Notes under the pieces: model-generated
What the model was told of the DNA's origin: nothing
Databases searched by the model: none
Seen by the model: the letters and a program-made list of their open reading frames with translations, nothing else
Shown here: positions 13,025 through 25,319 of the stretch, one piece after another
Layout: each line of letters opens with the position of its first letter
How positions within the stretch are numbered: the first letter of the stretch is position 1
Assembly: GCA_963971405.1 (NCBI GenBank)
Contig: OZ020487.1
Location: 33,961,371 to 34,025,370, forward strand
Direction: 5' to 3'
Origin: Psococerastis gibbosa
Lineage: Eukaryota; Arthropoda; Insecta; Psocodea; Psocidae
DNA length: 64,000 nt
Made by a program: the position numbers and the translations under genes

Positions 13025-13255
13025 ATCTTGAGCCGGAAGGTGAGTGAGGAACGGCCTTAACGAGCTGTAGCAGCCGGAGAAAACACGACTGCCCTGAAGT
13101 AATGATGAAAACCGATTCCAGGATGGTTCGTCGATAAAAAGCCAGGAGCCAGCCGAGGAAGGTGTAAATTGCAGATGTGGAACCTACTAGGAACTTAAGA
13201 GACGGCCCAGGACAGAGATGAGTGGAGGAGAAGATGGAAAGATTTGCTATACACC
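13025..13255 (+). pseudogene. LINE C-terminal relic (decayed)
   Basis: Broken version of the C-terminal LINE segment at 30120-30460. It shares aaattgcagatgtggaacc, aagagacggcccaggac and ggagaagatggaaagattt. Stops and frameshifts throughout. Confidence 0.65.
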
Positions 13256-13309
13256 GATATGTTGACGGGAGGCCTACAATCAGATTTGCCGCGTTGGCTT
13301 TGGCGTTCG

Positions 13310-13492
13310 CAAGGGCGGATTTTAGGGGGGGTCAGCGGGTCTGGACCCCCCCCCCCCCAAATTAAATGAACTTACACTAGATAATATGGGTTTACAGTGG
13401 GAATTAAAAATAATAATGTTTTTAAATGTTAAAGTCCACTGAATCTGCCCGCTGCCCCCCCCCCCCTAAATTGGAGGCAAAATCCACCCTTG
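13310..13492. mobile_element. hAT MITE (183 bp), 7/8-bp target duplication
   Basis: Ends CAAGGGCGGATTT / AATCCACCCTTG. Flanked by GGCGTTCG (13302-13309) and GGCGTTTG (13493-13500). Inverted in orientation to the 8314 copy. Confidence 0.85.
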
Positions 13493-15770
13493 GGCGTTTG
13501 ACACTGCCAACGCGGCATAGTGTGGCCATCGCTTTATGAAGAAAATACTCGTGGCCTATTATTCATCAAATATACTTATATACGGCAGAAAAGCTTTATT
13601 CTCGGAGATTAGCTGGAAAAAAAGATGGCTGGCAAACTCATTCTCGGAATTTTCGATAGTAGTCTTTTTTCACGAGTTGAATTTCTTAATCTAGACCTAC
13701 ATGGGACTCAAAATCCAGCTATCAACTACAAACAAGTTCAACTCGTTACCAAATATTCTGATATGCAAAGGCAAAAAGCGCAAGTACATATAAGTATAAA
13801 AAATTGAAAAACAAACTTTTAACAAAAGTGTCCCTTGTTTCAATTAACAAAGCTTTATTAAAAACGTCTAGCAAGATATTGCGGAAAAATCTCAAAAGGA
13901 AAAGGTATAACGAAGGAGAAACTATTAAGAAAGAAAATGAACAAAAATGCAGAAAAAGGTACAGTGCATGAAAACTAATTCTGTTGGAAGTTTCAAAAGA
14001 AAAGCACGGCTAATATTAAATTTAAATGCTCGGTGAAGTTTTGGACTGGAATACCTTGAAGAACAAAAGTGGTGGAAAGCCCACTATAACGTCTCATACC
14101 ACATCTGCTGACTCAGCTAACTTGACATTGCTTACTTCCACCGCTAAAGTTCTTTATATAAGAGAGAGCGGACATTCGGTAACCGCTAATTATTTTCCCG
14201 CGTCGACATGCAAGTTTAATGAACATTTTTTTAGTCCAGATAGGTAGACTGTGGTACCTAGTACAGTAGATACTGTGCTCTAGTACCTAACCTATTCCTT
14301 TAAAAAGCCACTAATACCGAGAAATACCGTGTCTATTTGAAATTTTTAAACCCAGCATGGATAGTACGCTGTTGAAATAGCAAAAAACCGTTCCATGCCT
14401 TTTCATTGCTAGTCTAACTATATCGCCTTTGAGCGAACCGAGCTGTAACAACACGACGTTGACTGTCAATAGCAACAACGACGGCCATTTTCAGTACCTA
14501 TCCAATTTTTAAGTAAGTATTAACTCGAGGGATAACACTTGACAAGAAATGACACCTTTTTGTTTCAAGCCATCCAAGTAAGAGTAGAATGGCGGGGGGT
14601 GTCAAATAGGCCGAATCTAGAAATTTTCAAATGAAACACATGTCGAGTTATACATCAAAGGAAAGCTCTATATGAGACCATTATGAACCAAAATCTTCCG
14701 GAATAATCATCATAAACGTCCTCGTTGAAGTAGTGTATTTGCTTAGATAATCTTCAAAGAGTTATGACATTTACGAGACTTACCAAAAATTAGGATGAAC
14801 CTGACATAAAAGCTGTATGTGTGCCAGGTATCATCGGATTTTCGAATTTCGTAAAAAAGGAAGTAAGACATTTGATGTACTAATAGCTATTCGGCCAGCC
14901 ATTGAATATTATACACAACAATAGGATACTGAATGGTTACTCGAACAGTATGTACATGTACACTTTAAGGCTCGGGATATTTCCTCAAACTTCAGTTTTT
15001 TTTCCTAAAATAATTAATGCCGAACCATAAAGTGCAGGCTCATAATTAGTATGCCAAGTGACAGTCTATGACAGCACCGCACGTTTCCATGGGGGTGAAA
15101 ATTGTAATTTCTATAACATAAAAACATTGGAGGCTATTATGTTCACTCAGATGACGCTAGTTAATTTAGCTTTCAACACGCGGCAAGAAGAGATGTGTCT
15201 ATTCAGTGTGTTATACTGTAATATCATAATTCTTTTGAAACATTACTGAAATTTATTAAGCATGGGGTCCGATTTTGGAAAAGCTTTTAATCGTATGCTA
15301 TTATCATTTTTCCAATACTTTTTATAGACGTAGCACTAAAGGTCTTACTTAAATCTTGTACTATGCCAACGATGTAATTCACTTTTCTGGCATTGTTGAA
15401 ACTGTTTCCTCCATATGTATTGGCAAACTGACAAAATCATATCCTCGATGTTAATCTACACCTGAAAAACTGAATGTTGTGTGCCGAATTTTACTTGGTG
15501 TAACCTAGACTTAACCTGCAGGTCTACCAAGAGCTTGGTGAATGATTGGTGCAAAACCACAAAGAATGTAAATTTACATGTGGGAGATAAAGTAGAATAA
15601 ATTTATATTACGGATTGTTGAATTGGTAAGGGAACAGAAGAATCCGGCCTATAAGCCCGTCTCCTTTTTAGACTTCGGCCATGAAAGCCTTCGTTATTAT
15701 AGAGATTGATTGTTTCATTTGTTTAACTTATGTACAACTTATATATTTAGAAAGATTTTCACAGCCGGAG

Positions 15771-15965
15771 TTTTTTTTTTTTTTTTTTTTTTTTAAAGGT
15801 TAATCGCATGCAAACAATCTAATGAATGTATCCGATTGACCTCTTCAGTCGCCTCTATAGGTTAGTACCCGTGTTGAGTTACGACACGTCTCCGATCGCA
15901 TGGCGTGTAAAGACTCGCACAAGTACAAGCACGTTACCACCTGGCCATCGAAGTCGAAGTTATTT
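15771..15965 (-). repeat. SINE-like family F, copy 2
   Basis: On the minus strand: head near cgaagtcgaagt, the tRNA-like part acgtgcttgtacttgtgcga, and a long T run (15773-15795) on the plus strand equal to a poly(A) tail on the minus strand. Confidence 0.65.
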
Positions 15966-16056
15966 GATGTAGCAATAGAATCCGTGATGAAGGGCTTCGG
16001 CCGATCTGAAAGCGTATTTCCAAACATTTCGACAATATCTGCGGTTAACATCTTCA

Positions 16057-16132
16057 GTGGCACTGCGTAGACTGCTAAGATTGTTGCTGCTAAGCCTCCG
16101 AGATACAATCTTAGAAGTCTACACAGTGCCAC
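16057..16132. other. Near-perfect 28-bp stem hairpin
   Basis: Arm 16057-16084 (gtggcactgcgtagactgct...) pairs with 16105-16132 (...aagtctacacagtgccac) at 26 of 28 positions, with a 20-nt loop. The size and shape are like a microRNA precursor, but the arms match no microRNA that I recall. It could equally be a tiny foldback element. Confidence 0.55.
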
Positions 16133-16224
16133 ACTACACTACACTACATGATGAAACGTTTGAATGTACCTGTACACTTTCCGATCCACCACAACGATCA
16201 TCCCGGATTCATCTGCTTCATCAT

Positions 16225-16510
16225 CTTATGTATAATTACTTAGCGCTGACAAAGACTCGTATCTGTTCTTGGTTAAGCCATGCTTTCGCCTGTTTCATTG
16301 CGTCAATGGTAAGCTTGTCTCAGCTTGTCCATTATTGCCTGTAGCCGATGTAGGTTGACAACGAGAACGTTTACTACAGTAGTTAGCTAATGGCCAAACA
16401 TTCATACGGAAACAATACAAGTATTGTCCGAAATCCATGGGGTCGTTGGCATTGGACAAGGGACCTAAGGGCCGCTATAAGCTGGCCTGGACCCATAAAA
16501 AGTCCTTATA
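16225..16510 (+). repeat. Repeat family N, copy 1
   Basis: Includes aagacccgtatctgtt-like text, gttgacaacgagaacgttta and gggtcgttggcattggac. An inverted copy is at 36575-36800 and a short third piece at 17245-17300 (ggacctatgggccactat). Confidence 0.65.
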
Positions 16511-17244
16511 TAAATAACTAGTGTTGACAAAATGAAAAAATCAAATTGAATTTTGTCAACTTGGAAAAGGCAATTTTAGCACTTGTATTAAACTTATTTA
16601 AAAAAATTCCCGGGGTTAGTTGTACTTTAAACGTCATGGTAGGTCTGCATAAGGTCTTATGCGAGCATATTTCTATTCTTCATGTAATAATGAAATCCAA
16701 AATGAATAGAATTTCTATGTACTTGTTAATTTAATATTAGGTCGGGTAGGCCTCGCACATTGGCGAGAAGTGAATTAGCAAACGACAGTTCTCTTTTATA
16801 CAGAGGACTCTAACTTCCACTTAATTCCACTGCCGCGAAATTGTCTTATCCCTTAACTTCTCCCTGTTTGTTTATCGTCTTTCTTAATTTTGCTGAAACT
16901 CGACATCTTCAGCGTGAAAGTTCCAGTCAGGGTCGTTCCATTGTTTCCTATTTGTTGTTCCGCAAGGTTTATTTTGAAATTTCGTGCCATTAATAACAAC
17001 TGAGATGCTGACATGGGAAAGCTTTGAACGCTTTTATGAGTGCTTACAATTTTGACGGTTCCTTAAAAAGGAAAGATTTTGTACCTTACTATGCTTCCCC
17101 TATCTGGGCCAGTGTACCTACAAGATATATAATATGCGCTTAATTCACAGCATAATATATAGAAGATGTAATTGCCCACCTGCCCTCGACATTTACATTT
17201 TTTTGGTCTCTGGTTCTGTCATTCTAAAAATTAAGGGAGAGATT

Positions 17245-17300
17245 TCAGGACAGGGGACCTATGGGCCACTATAAGTAGGCCTGGGTCCATAAAAAGTCAA
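17245..17300 (+). repeat. Repeat family N, 3' fragment
   Basis: Matches only the end of the 16225 copy (acaggggaccta...ccataaaaagtc). Confidence 0.55.
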
Positions 17301-17486
17301 AAATTAATTACAAATTATGGCTGTGGAACAATAAATTAATTGATTTCATCACAAATACAATGTTTCCAAAAATATTTGGAACCCTGTTCCTTAAACCCCT
17401 TAAAAATTTAGGTAATACAGGTAGGTACAATCAAGGACGCTCATTAGTCACATGTGCCTTCTCGCGCGAGAGTGAAAAGGTAGTCA

Positions 17487-17710
17487 AGACATGTAGAGTT
17501 GTGGTACAGACTCCGATTTTCACCCGAAAGTTTGTTCGTTCGAGTTTCACACTTGCTACATTTTCTGACCATACTTCGGAAAGCATGTAAAGCAGGCGGT
17601 CTCGGGACTTCCTAGTTGAGTGTAAGAGAGGGCTTTATGGCCCTAACTCCGCTAGATTGGCTTAGTAATAAAACAAAAAAAGTCAATATTTATTTATTAT
17701 TTTATAGTTC
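17487..17710 (+). repeat. tRNA-derived SINE family E, copy 1
   Basis: Head with acatgtagagttgtgg and gttcgttcgagtttcac (B-box-like), body with gagggctttatggccctaac, and an (ATTT)n tail near 17688-17707. Confidence 0.7.
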
Positions 17711-18703
17711 AATGAGAAATACTGGTAACACCCGAAAATATAGATTGAAGAAAATACTGAACACTGTGCGGGTCTTGAATTCACAATCTATGGCTCACTG
17801 AGGCACCGTGTTTTACTGCACATGAAGCTCCAAGCCTCTACCCCTGGTTTAAGATAAATAGTAAAGCAAAGCATTACCTTTTGGGTCCATTAAAAATGAG
17901 TACAAAATATAAAATGTAGGCAGCATCACCTCTTTTTAAAATTTTTACATGGGTATTATTTTGAGAAAGAAGCAAATTGACCATTATAAAGTGTAAAATT
18001 TTTATTATAAAATCATTTTATCTTATATTTTAATACTGAGAAAATGGGATTTTTGGAATAGGCGACAACTTCGTTAGGTAGATGCTCTTTTGAAATATTT
18101 TTCACTTCCACTGAAGCCGGCACTAACACCGTGTGGCCACAGTTTTTTAAAGCCTAATTACCTAAACCGAACCTTACATTTCTTCTACTACTCATTTCTG
18201 GCCCTATGATTGACATTTTATGGAAAATATGACTTAATACAAAAGGCATCTAATAGTGGGGTGTCCGATTGTCTCTTAATATTGGTGGATAAGTAATTTA
18301 CATAATAATTAATTATTTATGACTCTAGGCATATCAATTTTTAATTTAATTTAGAAATTTTGTACCTTGCGGATGTGCATTTTTGAAGGATAAGTACGAC
18401 TTAAGAGATAGCTAACCGTTGACACTGGCCACCCCTGGATAATGTCAAAATCGATTTGTTTATATTTTTTATTTCAGTTATTAGTAAAGTTATAAATATT
18501 TGGTCAATTCGATTGGTAAAAGACTATTTTATACACCAAGTTGTTTTTAATTTTGATATTATAATTTTTCCATGAATTTGATGCTTCAGTAAATATTTGC
18601 CCCCTAACAGTTCCATGGAGAAACCTCTGCATCAAGACTAACAAAATCCTCATAGTACTATGCATCAAATCTGCAAATTGAACAGAGCAAATAGTTATAA
18701 CTC

Positions 18704-18926
18704 AGGACATGTAGAGTAGTGGAACGGACTCCAACTTTCACCCGAAAGGTTGTTGGTTCGAGTCCCACACTTGCTATATTTTCTGGCCATGCTTCGGAGG
18801 GCATGCAAGCATGTAAACCAGGCGGTCCCGGGCTTTCCTAGTTGAGTGTAAGCGAGGGCTTACAGCCCTAACTCCGCTAGGTTGGCTTAGTAATAGAACA
18901 AATAGTCGATATGTATTTATTTATAA
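18704..18926 (+). repeat. tRNA-derived SINE family E, best copy
   Basis: ACATGTAGAGTAGTGGAAC, then GTTGTTGGTTCGAGTCCC matching the Pol III B box (GGTTCGANTCC), then cccgggctttcctagttgag, ending gtatttatttata. Four copies in the window; the two minus-strand ones are at 42480 and 44938. Confidence 0.75.
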
Positions 18927-19357
18927 CTGAAATATTAAATTAAATAAAAAACATTAACAAGCCTATTTTTTCGAGTGATTCAGGGCATTGTCAATGACCG
19001 TCGTCACCTTGCTGACTCCTATATATGGTAGTGCAAACTAATTAATTGTCTTACAATCATTCCGAAATTAGAGGAGGTCTTCTCTTCAACATACTGTAAG
19101 TTAGTTTAATATCAGTACCACAATATTTACTATATAATGCTACTACAATACAATGCTACAATACAATACAATCATTCTAACGTTGTATTGGTATTCTGAT
19201 TATGTGTTTTAAAATTAAGTAAGATTTATTTTAATTCAGGCACGAGAATTTCTCTTGTATTAATCAAATAAGAGAATTGCAGATGGCTATTATATGCCAG
19301 AACATATTACAATGTGTTAAAGTATTTTTGTTGGTTAAGGAAATTAGGTTCTTCTAA

Positions 19358-19754
19358 GGCGCCCATTCCACCGACCGGCTAGGGCTATTTAAAAAAACAG
19401 TGACGTGGTAACAGACATTCAAGACTTAGGCGGGGTTTCCATCGACCTCGCATTGCAGAATTGACGGAAATGTTTATTTTCCTCTATGCCATAGTTAAAA
19501 TTGATCAATGATCATAGAGTAAAATCACAAACAAACTAAAATTAAAAAATGGCGTCATGGGATATGTTATATTGTTATATATTATATGTACAAACATTTT
19601 AATAGATTTTTATAAAAAGGAAAATTCTAATTTCCGTCAATGTCATTTCCATTCTGCAATGCGAGGTCGGTGGAAACGCCACCTAAGTCTTGAATGTCTG
19701 CTACCACGTCACCGTTTTTGTAAATAGCCCTAGCCGGTCGGTGGAATGGGCGGC
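19358..19754. mobile_element. PIF/Harbinger-like foldback MITE (family B, 397 bp)
   Basis: Long inverted ends GGCGCCCATTCCACCGACC / GGTCGGTGGAATGGGCGGC, with TAA before and TTA after. Interior has aaaaaatggcgtcatgggat, the start of a MADF-like frame (see 49703). Confidence 0.85.
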
Positions 19755-20797
19755 TTAAAGACTGTGACATGACGCTATATGCCTATGCTGCCATTCGCAT
19801 TTTTCATACCCTTTCAAGACAGTTGATAGTACCCTCCCCCCGTGTTTAAATATATTATCACCCAATAGCCAAACAGTTTGAATAGCATAACAGCACAATA
19901 CTGTACATTAACATGAACAGTAGAAGATGTTTTGCTTAAGTTATACAATAGCATAAACAGTTTCTGCTGTGTACACACTCAAACTCAATGAAAATACGAT
20001 TTGCTTTAGCTATTGTAACTGAATTAAGGCAAGAACGTTTGCAGAGAGAAATTGCATGCTTCTGGCACCTAAAAGGCCCTTTGTACCCACAGGAGCTCAA
20101 TTGAACGGCCATTTTGCCATCGCTTTACTACCAAACTCTACAATTACTATTTACTTTGTAGGTTACATCTGCATGCCTTTACTCAATGGTGTATGTACAG
20201 TAGGGGATGCATCTACCCTCATCTCTGATTGTAAGCCAAGGGGTTGTAGTCTAATAAAAACGTCATGGCACGAATATGAAATGAGGGCTAGTAGAGGATC
20301 ATCATTCTAAACCACTGGTCTACTTGGGATTTTGCGGTCAGAAACATTCCCGGCAGCCGCGCTTTTCCCCCTACTGGTTGAAGGTAAGGTTAGCTGGATT
20401 TGGAGCCGGCAAAAAACCGTTCTAGGTACACGAGGTACAAGACCTACAGTACTACATACAATACTTTCACTTCTATCGTATTTTATGAAGGCCAGGTTTG
20501 TGGAAATTACTTATAATATTAGTTATATCAACTCCCGTAGAATGTAGGTACTGTATATTATACAGTACAATTATTGTTCAAAAGACGCCTCTGCTGAGCA
20601 AAGTCCCAGTTTGCTTCATTCCGAAATGCCAGAACCTCCAAAAACATATTAACGGTACTAAGTAGGTACATATTTACTGGACTACTGCTGCAGAAGGGAA
20701 AGCAGCATAGTGGCTGACAGGTGTAGTCAGTACCGGACAAATTATCCCAAAAATAAATCTAGATCTTTTAAATAATTAAGACTTTTAACTAGAGGAA

Positions 20798-20886
20798 AAT
20801 TATTTACCATGTAATTACTCATTTTATCTATCTACTAATTTTGATAAATTAGAAAGCACGTTCGAGTAAACTCGGACTAGTTCTTA
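20798..20886 (-). repeat. Family A, 5' end fragment, inverted
   Basis: Reverse of the element's first ~90 bp: tttatctatctactaatttt, then agaaagcacgttcgagtaaa and ctcggactagttctt. Confidence 0.8.
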
Positions 20887-21269
20887 TTTGAAAGCCCTCG
20901 ATGTATTGTGAGATCAGACGCCAGCACTTACTACACCTCCAGCTACTACTATTGTGTCCATCTGCTGGAGGCTTTACAGAAAATCAAACAGCTGAGTTAC
21001 CGTATTGGAAATTTGAAATAAAACACAGTAAGTCTTGGCACTGAACTGTAAAATCCGACCGATATCAGTCCTAGACATTTAATCAAATATTAGCACGTAA
21101 TTGCAGGCGGAAACTACTTCATTTTGGTCCTAGAATTTAACAATTTTCCTGCCAGCCATGGTGGTCCACGAAAAATCATTAAGTAATCTAGTGGTCCACG
21201 GACCAAACACGAAAAAAGGTCTGAAACCTCTGCTTTACAGTATATATAGGCTACTTTTAGAAAACTTAC

Positions 21270-21549
21270 CTAAACTGGTCGCGACCATTGATGGTCTCTT
21301 GCTTGATGCTGAGTATGACTGGTCCCAGATCTTCGTCATTGGTGAAGTAGTTCCAATGTTCAGTGCCGTAGAAGTACTTTTCGTACGTCTCCTGCTCCAC
21401 GGACGTTAGCTCAAATCCTCCGTTCCTCTCGTACTGCTCCTCTATCGTCGTCTTCTTCCTAGGAGGACTACTCTCGTCCTCCTCGTCGTCCTCTATGAGA
21501 CAAAAGTCTCTGTCGCGCGAAATATCCCGATGATGACGGTCCAAGTGTT
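21270..21549 (-). CDS. Rapgap1: Rapgap1-like, exon e8 (start of Rap-GAP domain)
   Basis: 2 nt, 92 codons, 2 nt; acceptor attcttcag, donor TTTAG|GTAAGT. After an acidic/basic linker ([19 protein letters not shown]) comes [18 protein letters not shown], then [20 protein letters not shown] and [19 protein letters not shown]. The EHWNYF...LGPVILSIK block is the first conserved block of the Rap/Ran-GAP fold. A LINE RNase H reading frame (21702-22631) ends only ~150 bp upstream of the acceptor. Confidence 0.9.
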
Positions 21550-21689
21550 CTGAAGAATGAAAAGAATAAGCTTACCGGTAAAGTAAATAATTGATCAATA
21601 TTTCATCAATAAATAAAAAATGTTCTATGTACAAAATCCACTAGAATTTTTTTTAATGGTAGCCAAAATTGACATGATATAAACCTTTA

Positions 21690-22680
21690 CTTTACTATAC
21701 TTTATCCAACGCCCACTCTTCGCGTTACCGCCATCTGGTGCCGCGCCTGCCAGTAAAGTGATGTGATGTCATTGGTAGGGCTCTGGATTGCTTGACATGC
21801 TAGAAGGTGGGCAGCGTCCATGCGTCCGCTGAGGCAGAGTGGACATTGGTCTGAAGCAGCCAGGCCTATGCGAAACAGGTGAGCCTGCAGGTAGTCGTGG
21901 CCAGTTATGCAGCGAAAACGGGCGACAGACGTGGCTCTTGGCAGGTCATGTGGTAAGGGATTTTTTACCAAAGTTTCCTGTAACTGTCCTGTTGCGCTTG
22001 TTGGTAGAGCGTTTTTGTGTCTCCTAGTTATTGCACTATTAATAACCTGCTTCGCACTATTTAGTGTTAGAGAAACTGCCGAATTAGCTGCACTTGTCGC
22101 TATCTTGGCTAGCAGGTCTGCCTTTTCATTTCCGGCTAATCCCACGTGGCTCGGTATCCATTGGACAGCAACTGTCCATCCTAAAGATTTTAACCTGGCT
22201 AGAACTCCCATACATTCAATCGTCCTCAAGCACTCTGTGTTTGAGTTGGTGCATGCCGCTGTGATCGCTGCCTGTGAGTCAACAAGGAACACAACCGGTC
22301 TAGGCTGTAGGTTGGCCAGCCTTTTACTTGCAGCGAGCAGGGCAGCTACCTCTCCATCGAAGTTGTTGGCAGGGACACCAACCGGGGCTGATTCTTCAAA
22401 TAGTTTACAGAAATATCCTGCTCCTGTTGCTCCTGTTTGTGGTATAGAAGATCCATCTGTGTACACGTGCAGCCATTCAGTGGGAGGGTATAAATACCAG
22501 ATTGTCTTTAGCGCTGCCTGCTTTAGCTCTTGTTCGAGGCTCATTTTTTTCGGCTGATTGTGGTCCAGTAGTGATATGTTAGCGTTTGGCAAGGGATCAA
22601 AAATGATGGAGGAGGTACTGAATGGGGCCATAGGGTGATCCGGGATATAAACCGATAATGTTCCTCCCAGGTGAACTGGA
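21690..22680 (-). mobile_element. LINE 3' part with open RNase H-type frame (309 codons)
   Basis: The minus-strand frame 22631-21702 is open for 309 codons. It reads WLHVYTDGSSIPQTGATGAG, then NNFDGEVAALLAASKRL, FLVDSQAAITAA and GNEKADLLAKIA. These supply the D-E-D-D acid residues of RNase H as found at the end of some non-LTR retrotransposon polyproteins. It ends with a Cys/His cluster (RCITGHDYLQAHLFRIG, DQCPLCLSGRMDAAHLLAC). The 3' end is followed by ttggataaagtatagtaaag, like the copy at 26700. The 5' part (endonuclease and reverse transcriptase) is missing. The lack of any stop suggests a fairly recent insertion. Confidence 0.88.
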
Positions 22681-24822
22681 CATGATCAAACTCAATTCCT
22701 CAAGTCCAATAAAATGCTAATCTTATACAGACAATTGAGTAGACTTTAAATTCCTTCATGGCACAATTTGGTTTTACAAGTTACGTAAAGTATACAGTAG
22801 ACAGTAGGTATGCCTGATATATGCCAGGTTTAGCCAGGCTAGGGTAAGAAAAAAGATAGAAGTAAAGAAAAGTGTCTTTAATTTCTATATGGGCGAATCC
22901 TACATTACCACATTATGCATTATTTCTTAGACATGATTAGTGATTTTCAACATTGTGAATGATCATCTCAAATTCAAAACCTTAGGCCCAATCACATGAA
23001 AGAAGTCGCTGAAGTAAATTTGATAAGTTTGGTCCGTCTAGTATTCGGCAGTGAAACTACCTATAGATTGGAAAATTGGAAAATCGGGAATTTTGACATA
23101 AGAACTTGATTTGTGTTTCTCTACTATCTCCAATCTCTTAGTGAAGAAAATTTACATCATATCGTACGTATAGGATATTAGATAAATCTTTAAAAAGGAA
23201 ATGGCCTGGCTGGCTGGCATTTTCCTACTAATTGCAATTACTTTTCAATTAGGGTTAGTTCATTAACGAAAAATTCTTTGTAAAATATTACCATTAAATT
23301 ACTAGTAGTATGCGAGAGCTAATGCGAAAGTAATAAGAACCTGAGATAATTGAGGGCTGGCTAAAGGATAAGGAATGAAATATTTTTCTTTTCGCACGCA
23401 AACTTGGACAAATTACTTTCCTTATTCGTTTTCGAACGCAGATTTCTTTTTTATAAAGCGCTTACACCAAGAGCAGACAGTTGTGATTTCTTCGCAGATA
23501 GCTTTTTAATAATATTCTTGATTTAGAAACTTCAATGTTTTTATTGGCTAGAAAGCAAAATACTGTATCACATCAATTACTTAGTTTGACACATGTCAGA
23601 TCAGATCGGAAATTCACCATCAAGTTTCTACTTTATGCGCCCAAGTCTGTCACATAATTTAATTTCAAATTACAGTGAATCATATCAGGCAAACGACAAG
23701 AAACAAAAAGAGGGAAAATAAAAAGTAAGTAATCCTTTTTAATGAATAATTCCTTTTGAATAATAAAAAAGTGCTGATAAAAATGTCTTTCAAGAAAGGA
23801 GAAGAAAAGGGTGGATCTTGTGCCTGGCAGCTCACCAATTTTCACAAGGGAAAAGAAAGAGAAAATAAACGAAATATAATTAGGGGCAGACAGTAGAAGT
23901 ATTATGCGAAGGAGATAAAAAAGTTAAAATGACGCAGTAAAGGTAACTCATGGTGCTCTTAGAACAGCCGCCCATTTTGAAAAATTTCTCCAACTTAGGC
24001 AGATCTCAACATTTTCCGAAAGTTCAGAATTTTTCAATTTCTTTGGAATTAATTATGTGTTGCCGTTGAAGAACTTTTTGATTCTGATTACATTTTCGTC
24101 TAATTTGATGACAGTTGATTTTTCTTTAAGTTTTTATTCAAATTTCAGACCTTCCTGTAATAAAATTTTCAAGTAAGCCCATAGGAATATTATTTTAAAT
24201 TTTAATACAGATTTCAGAACTTTATGCGGCTTTGGAAAAATTTGTGCCAGACACTTAAGTTTAATTCAAAATTGAAATTCCTATAGCTTCCAAATATTTT
24301 CCGCTTTAGTGATTAGGCGTTTCTAGACAGTACCAACTTTAAAACCACAATTCAAGGCTGTGCGTTATTTCGGAAAACCACGGAAAACAACTCTGGCAAA
24401 GTTGCCCAACGTGGAAAAGTTGCCCCAATCTACGGTAGCTGATCGCACAGACCAAAAGGGTATCCCTAAGCGGGAAACTATGCTACAAGGATTCGCACTC
24501 AGCACTCCCACCTTCTTTACTCTTCCTTTTCCCCAGGTAATACGACCCCTTTAACATTTTAGAATAGATAGAAAACCACATTCAATATGCATTATAAGCT
24601 TCAAAAATTTAATGGATGTTACTTTGAAGGTTGGCTACGGTAAATCTCTCAGGAAATGTAAATATTTATGGAATGGACATGGAAACTTTGCAGCGTGAGT
24701 TTGCTTGGGCGCATAGAAACGCCCTATGCCACCGACTCTCCTTACTTCGATCCAGCTCTGTGCATAATTGCATGTTTTGAGATTTTTGAGTTGTTTCTCT
24801 AAAAACATAGAAAACGTTCGAT

Positions 24823-25262
24823 CCGACTCTACATACATTACATGTTCACCACTCCGTTACAATGCAACTTTTCATGGTCATCGTCATGACCATGAAGGTC
24901 TCCGGTGCTCTTCTTCAGGTAACTCTACACTCCGACTACATTACATGTTCACCACTGTGTTACATTGCAACTTTTCATGATGGACATGGTCATCACAATG
25001 AAGGTCTCCGGGCGGTTGCAAGTGAGCGTGCTCTTCAGGTAACTCTTCAATCCGACTCAACATACACTACATGTTCATGACTGAATACAATGCAACTCAC
25101 CATGATCATCGTCAATACAATGACGGTCTGCGGGTAGTCCCGAATCAGCGTCCTCTTCATCAGGTGGCTCTCATTCCGACTCTACACTATTATAATACTA
25201 TGGTCTTCGACATCACAGCGACGTTCTGCAGTCCCGAGTCAGCGTCCTGTTCATCAGCCTAC
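24823..25262 (-). repeat. Four tandem copies derived from exon e7 and its donor flank
   Basis: Units at about 24823-24927, 24928-25045, 25046-25166 and 25167-25262, with the true exon forming a fifth (25263-25392). Each repeats tccgactctacat-like text, acatgttcaccac and the e7 3' coding end (catggtcatcgtcat...ggtctccgg...tcttcaggtaact). The 25046 unit keeps the donor CATG|GTGAGT and an open frame close to e7 (PPDEEDADSGLPADRHCIDD). The first unit has a stop, and the second is open but much changed. Read as decaying partial exon duplications, or possibly spare cassette exons. Confidence 0.8.
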
Positions 25263-25319
25263 TCTACACGCCAACTCTACATTCACCACATGTTCATGAC
25301 TTAATACCATACAACTCAC

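Larger units (their letters stand above)
1748..21269 (-). other. Intron e8-e9 (19.5 kb)
   Basis: The longest intron, phase 2. Repeats are listed singly. Stretches with nothing nameable: 1750-2100, 2550-4560, 5430-6335, 6970-7685, 10045-11970, 13495-15770, 18930-19355, 19755-20795 and 20890-21269. A segment near 2145-2290 (a short block ending in an A-rich tail) resembles a LINE/SINE 3' end but is too short to assign. Confidence 0.7.
21550..25319 (-). other. Intron e7-e8
   Basis: A 3.77-kb phase 1 intron. The e7-derived tandem copies lie at its 5' (high-coordinate) end and a LINE RNase H fragment near its 3' end. Nothing is recognised in 22690-24820. Confidence 0.75.

Noticed and set aside
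16057..16132. A known conserved insect microRNA
   Set aside because: Neither arm matches a microRNA seed that I recognise. The GGCACUG start recalls miR-263/183, but the rest does not fit.
21907..22557. 216-codon plus-strand ORF
   Set aside because: Exact antisense of the LINE RNase H frame, which has clear catalytic blocks.
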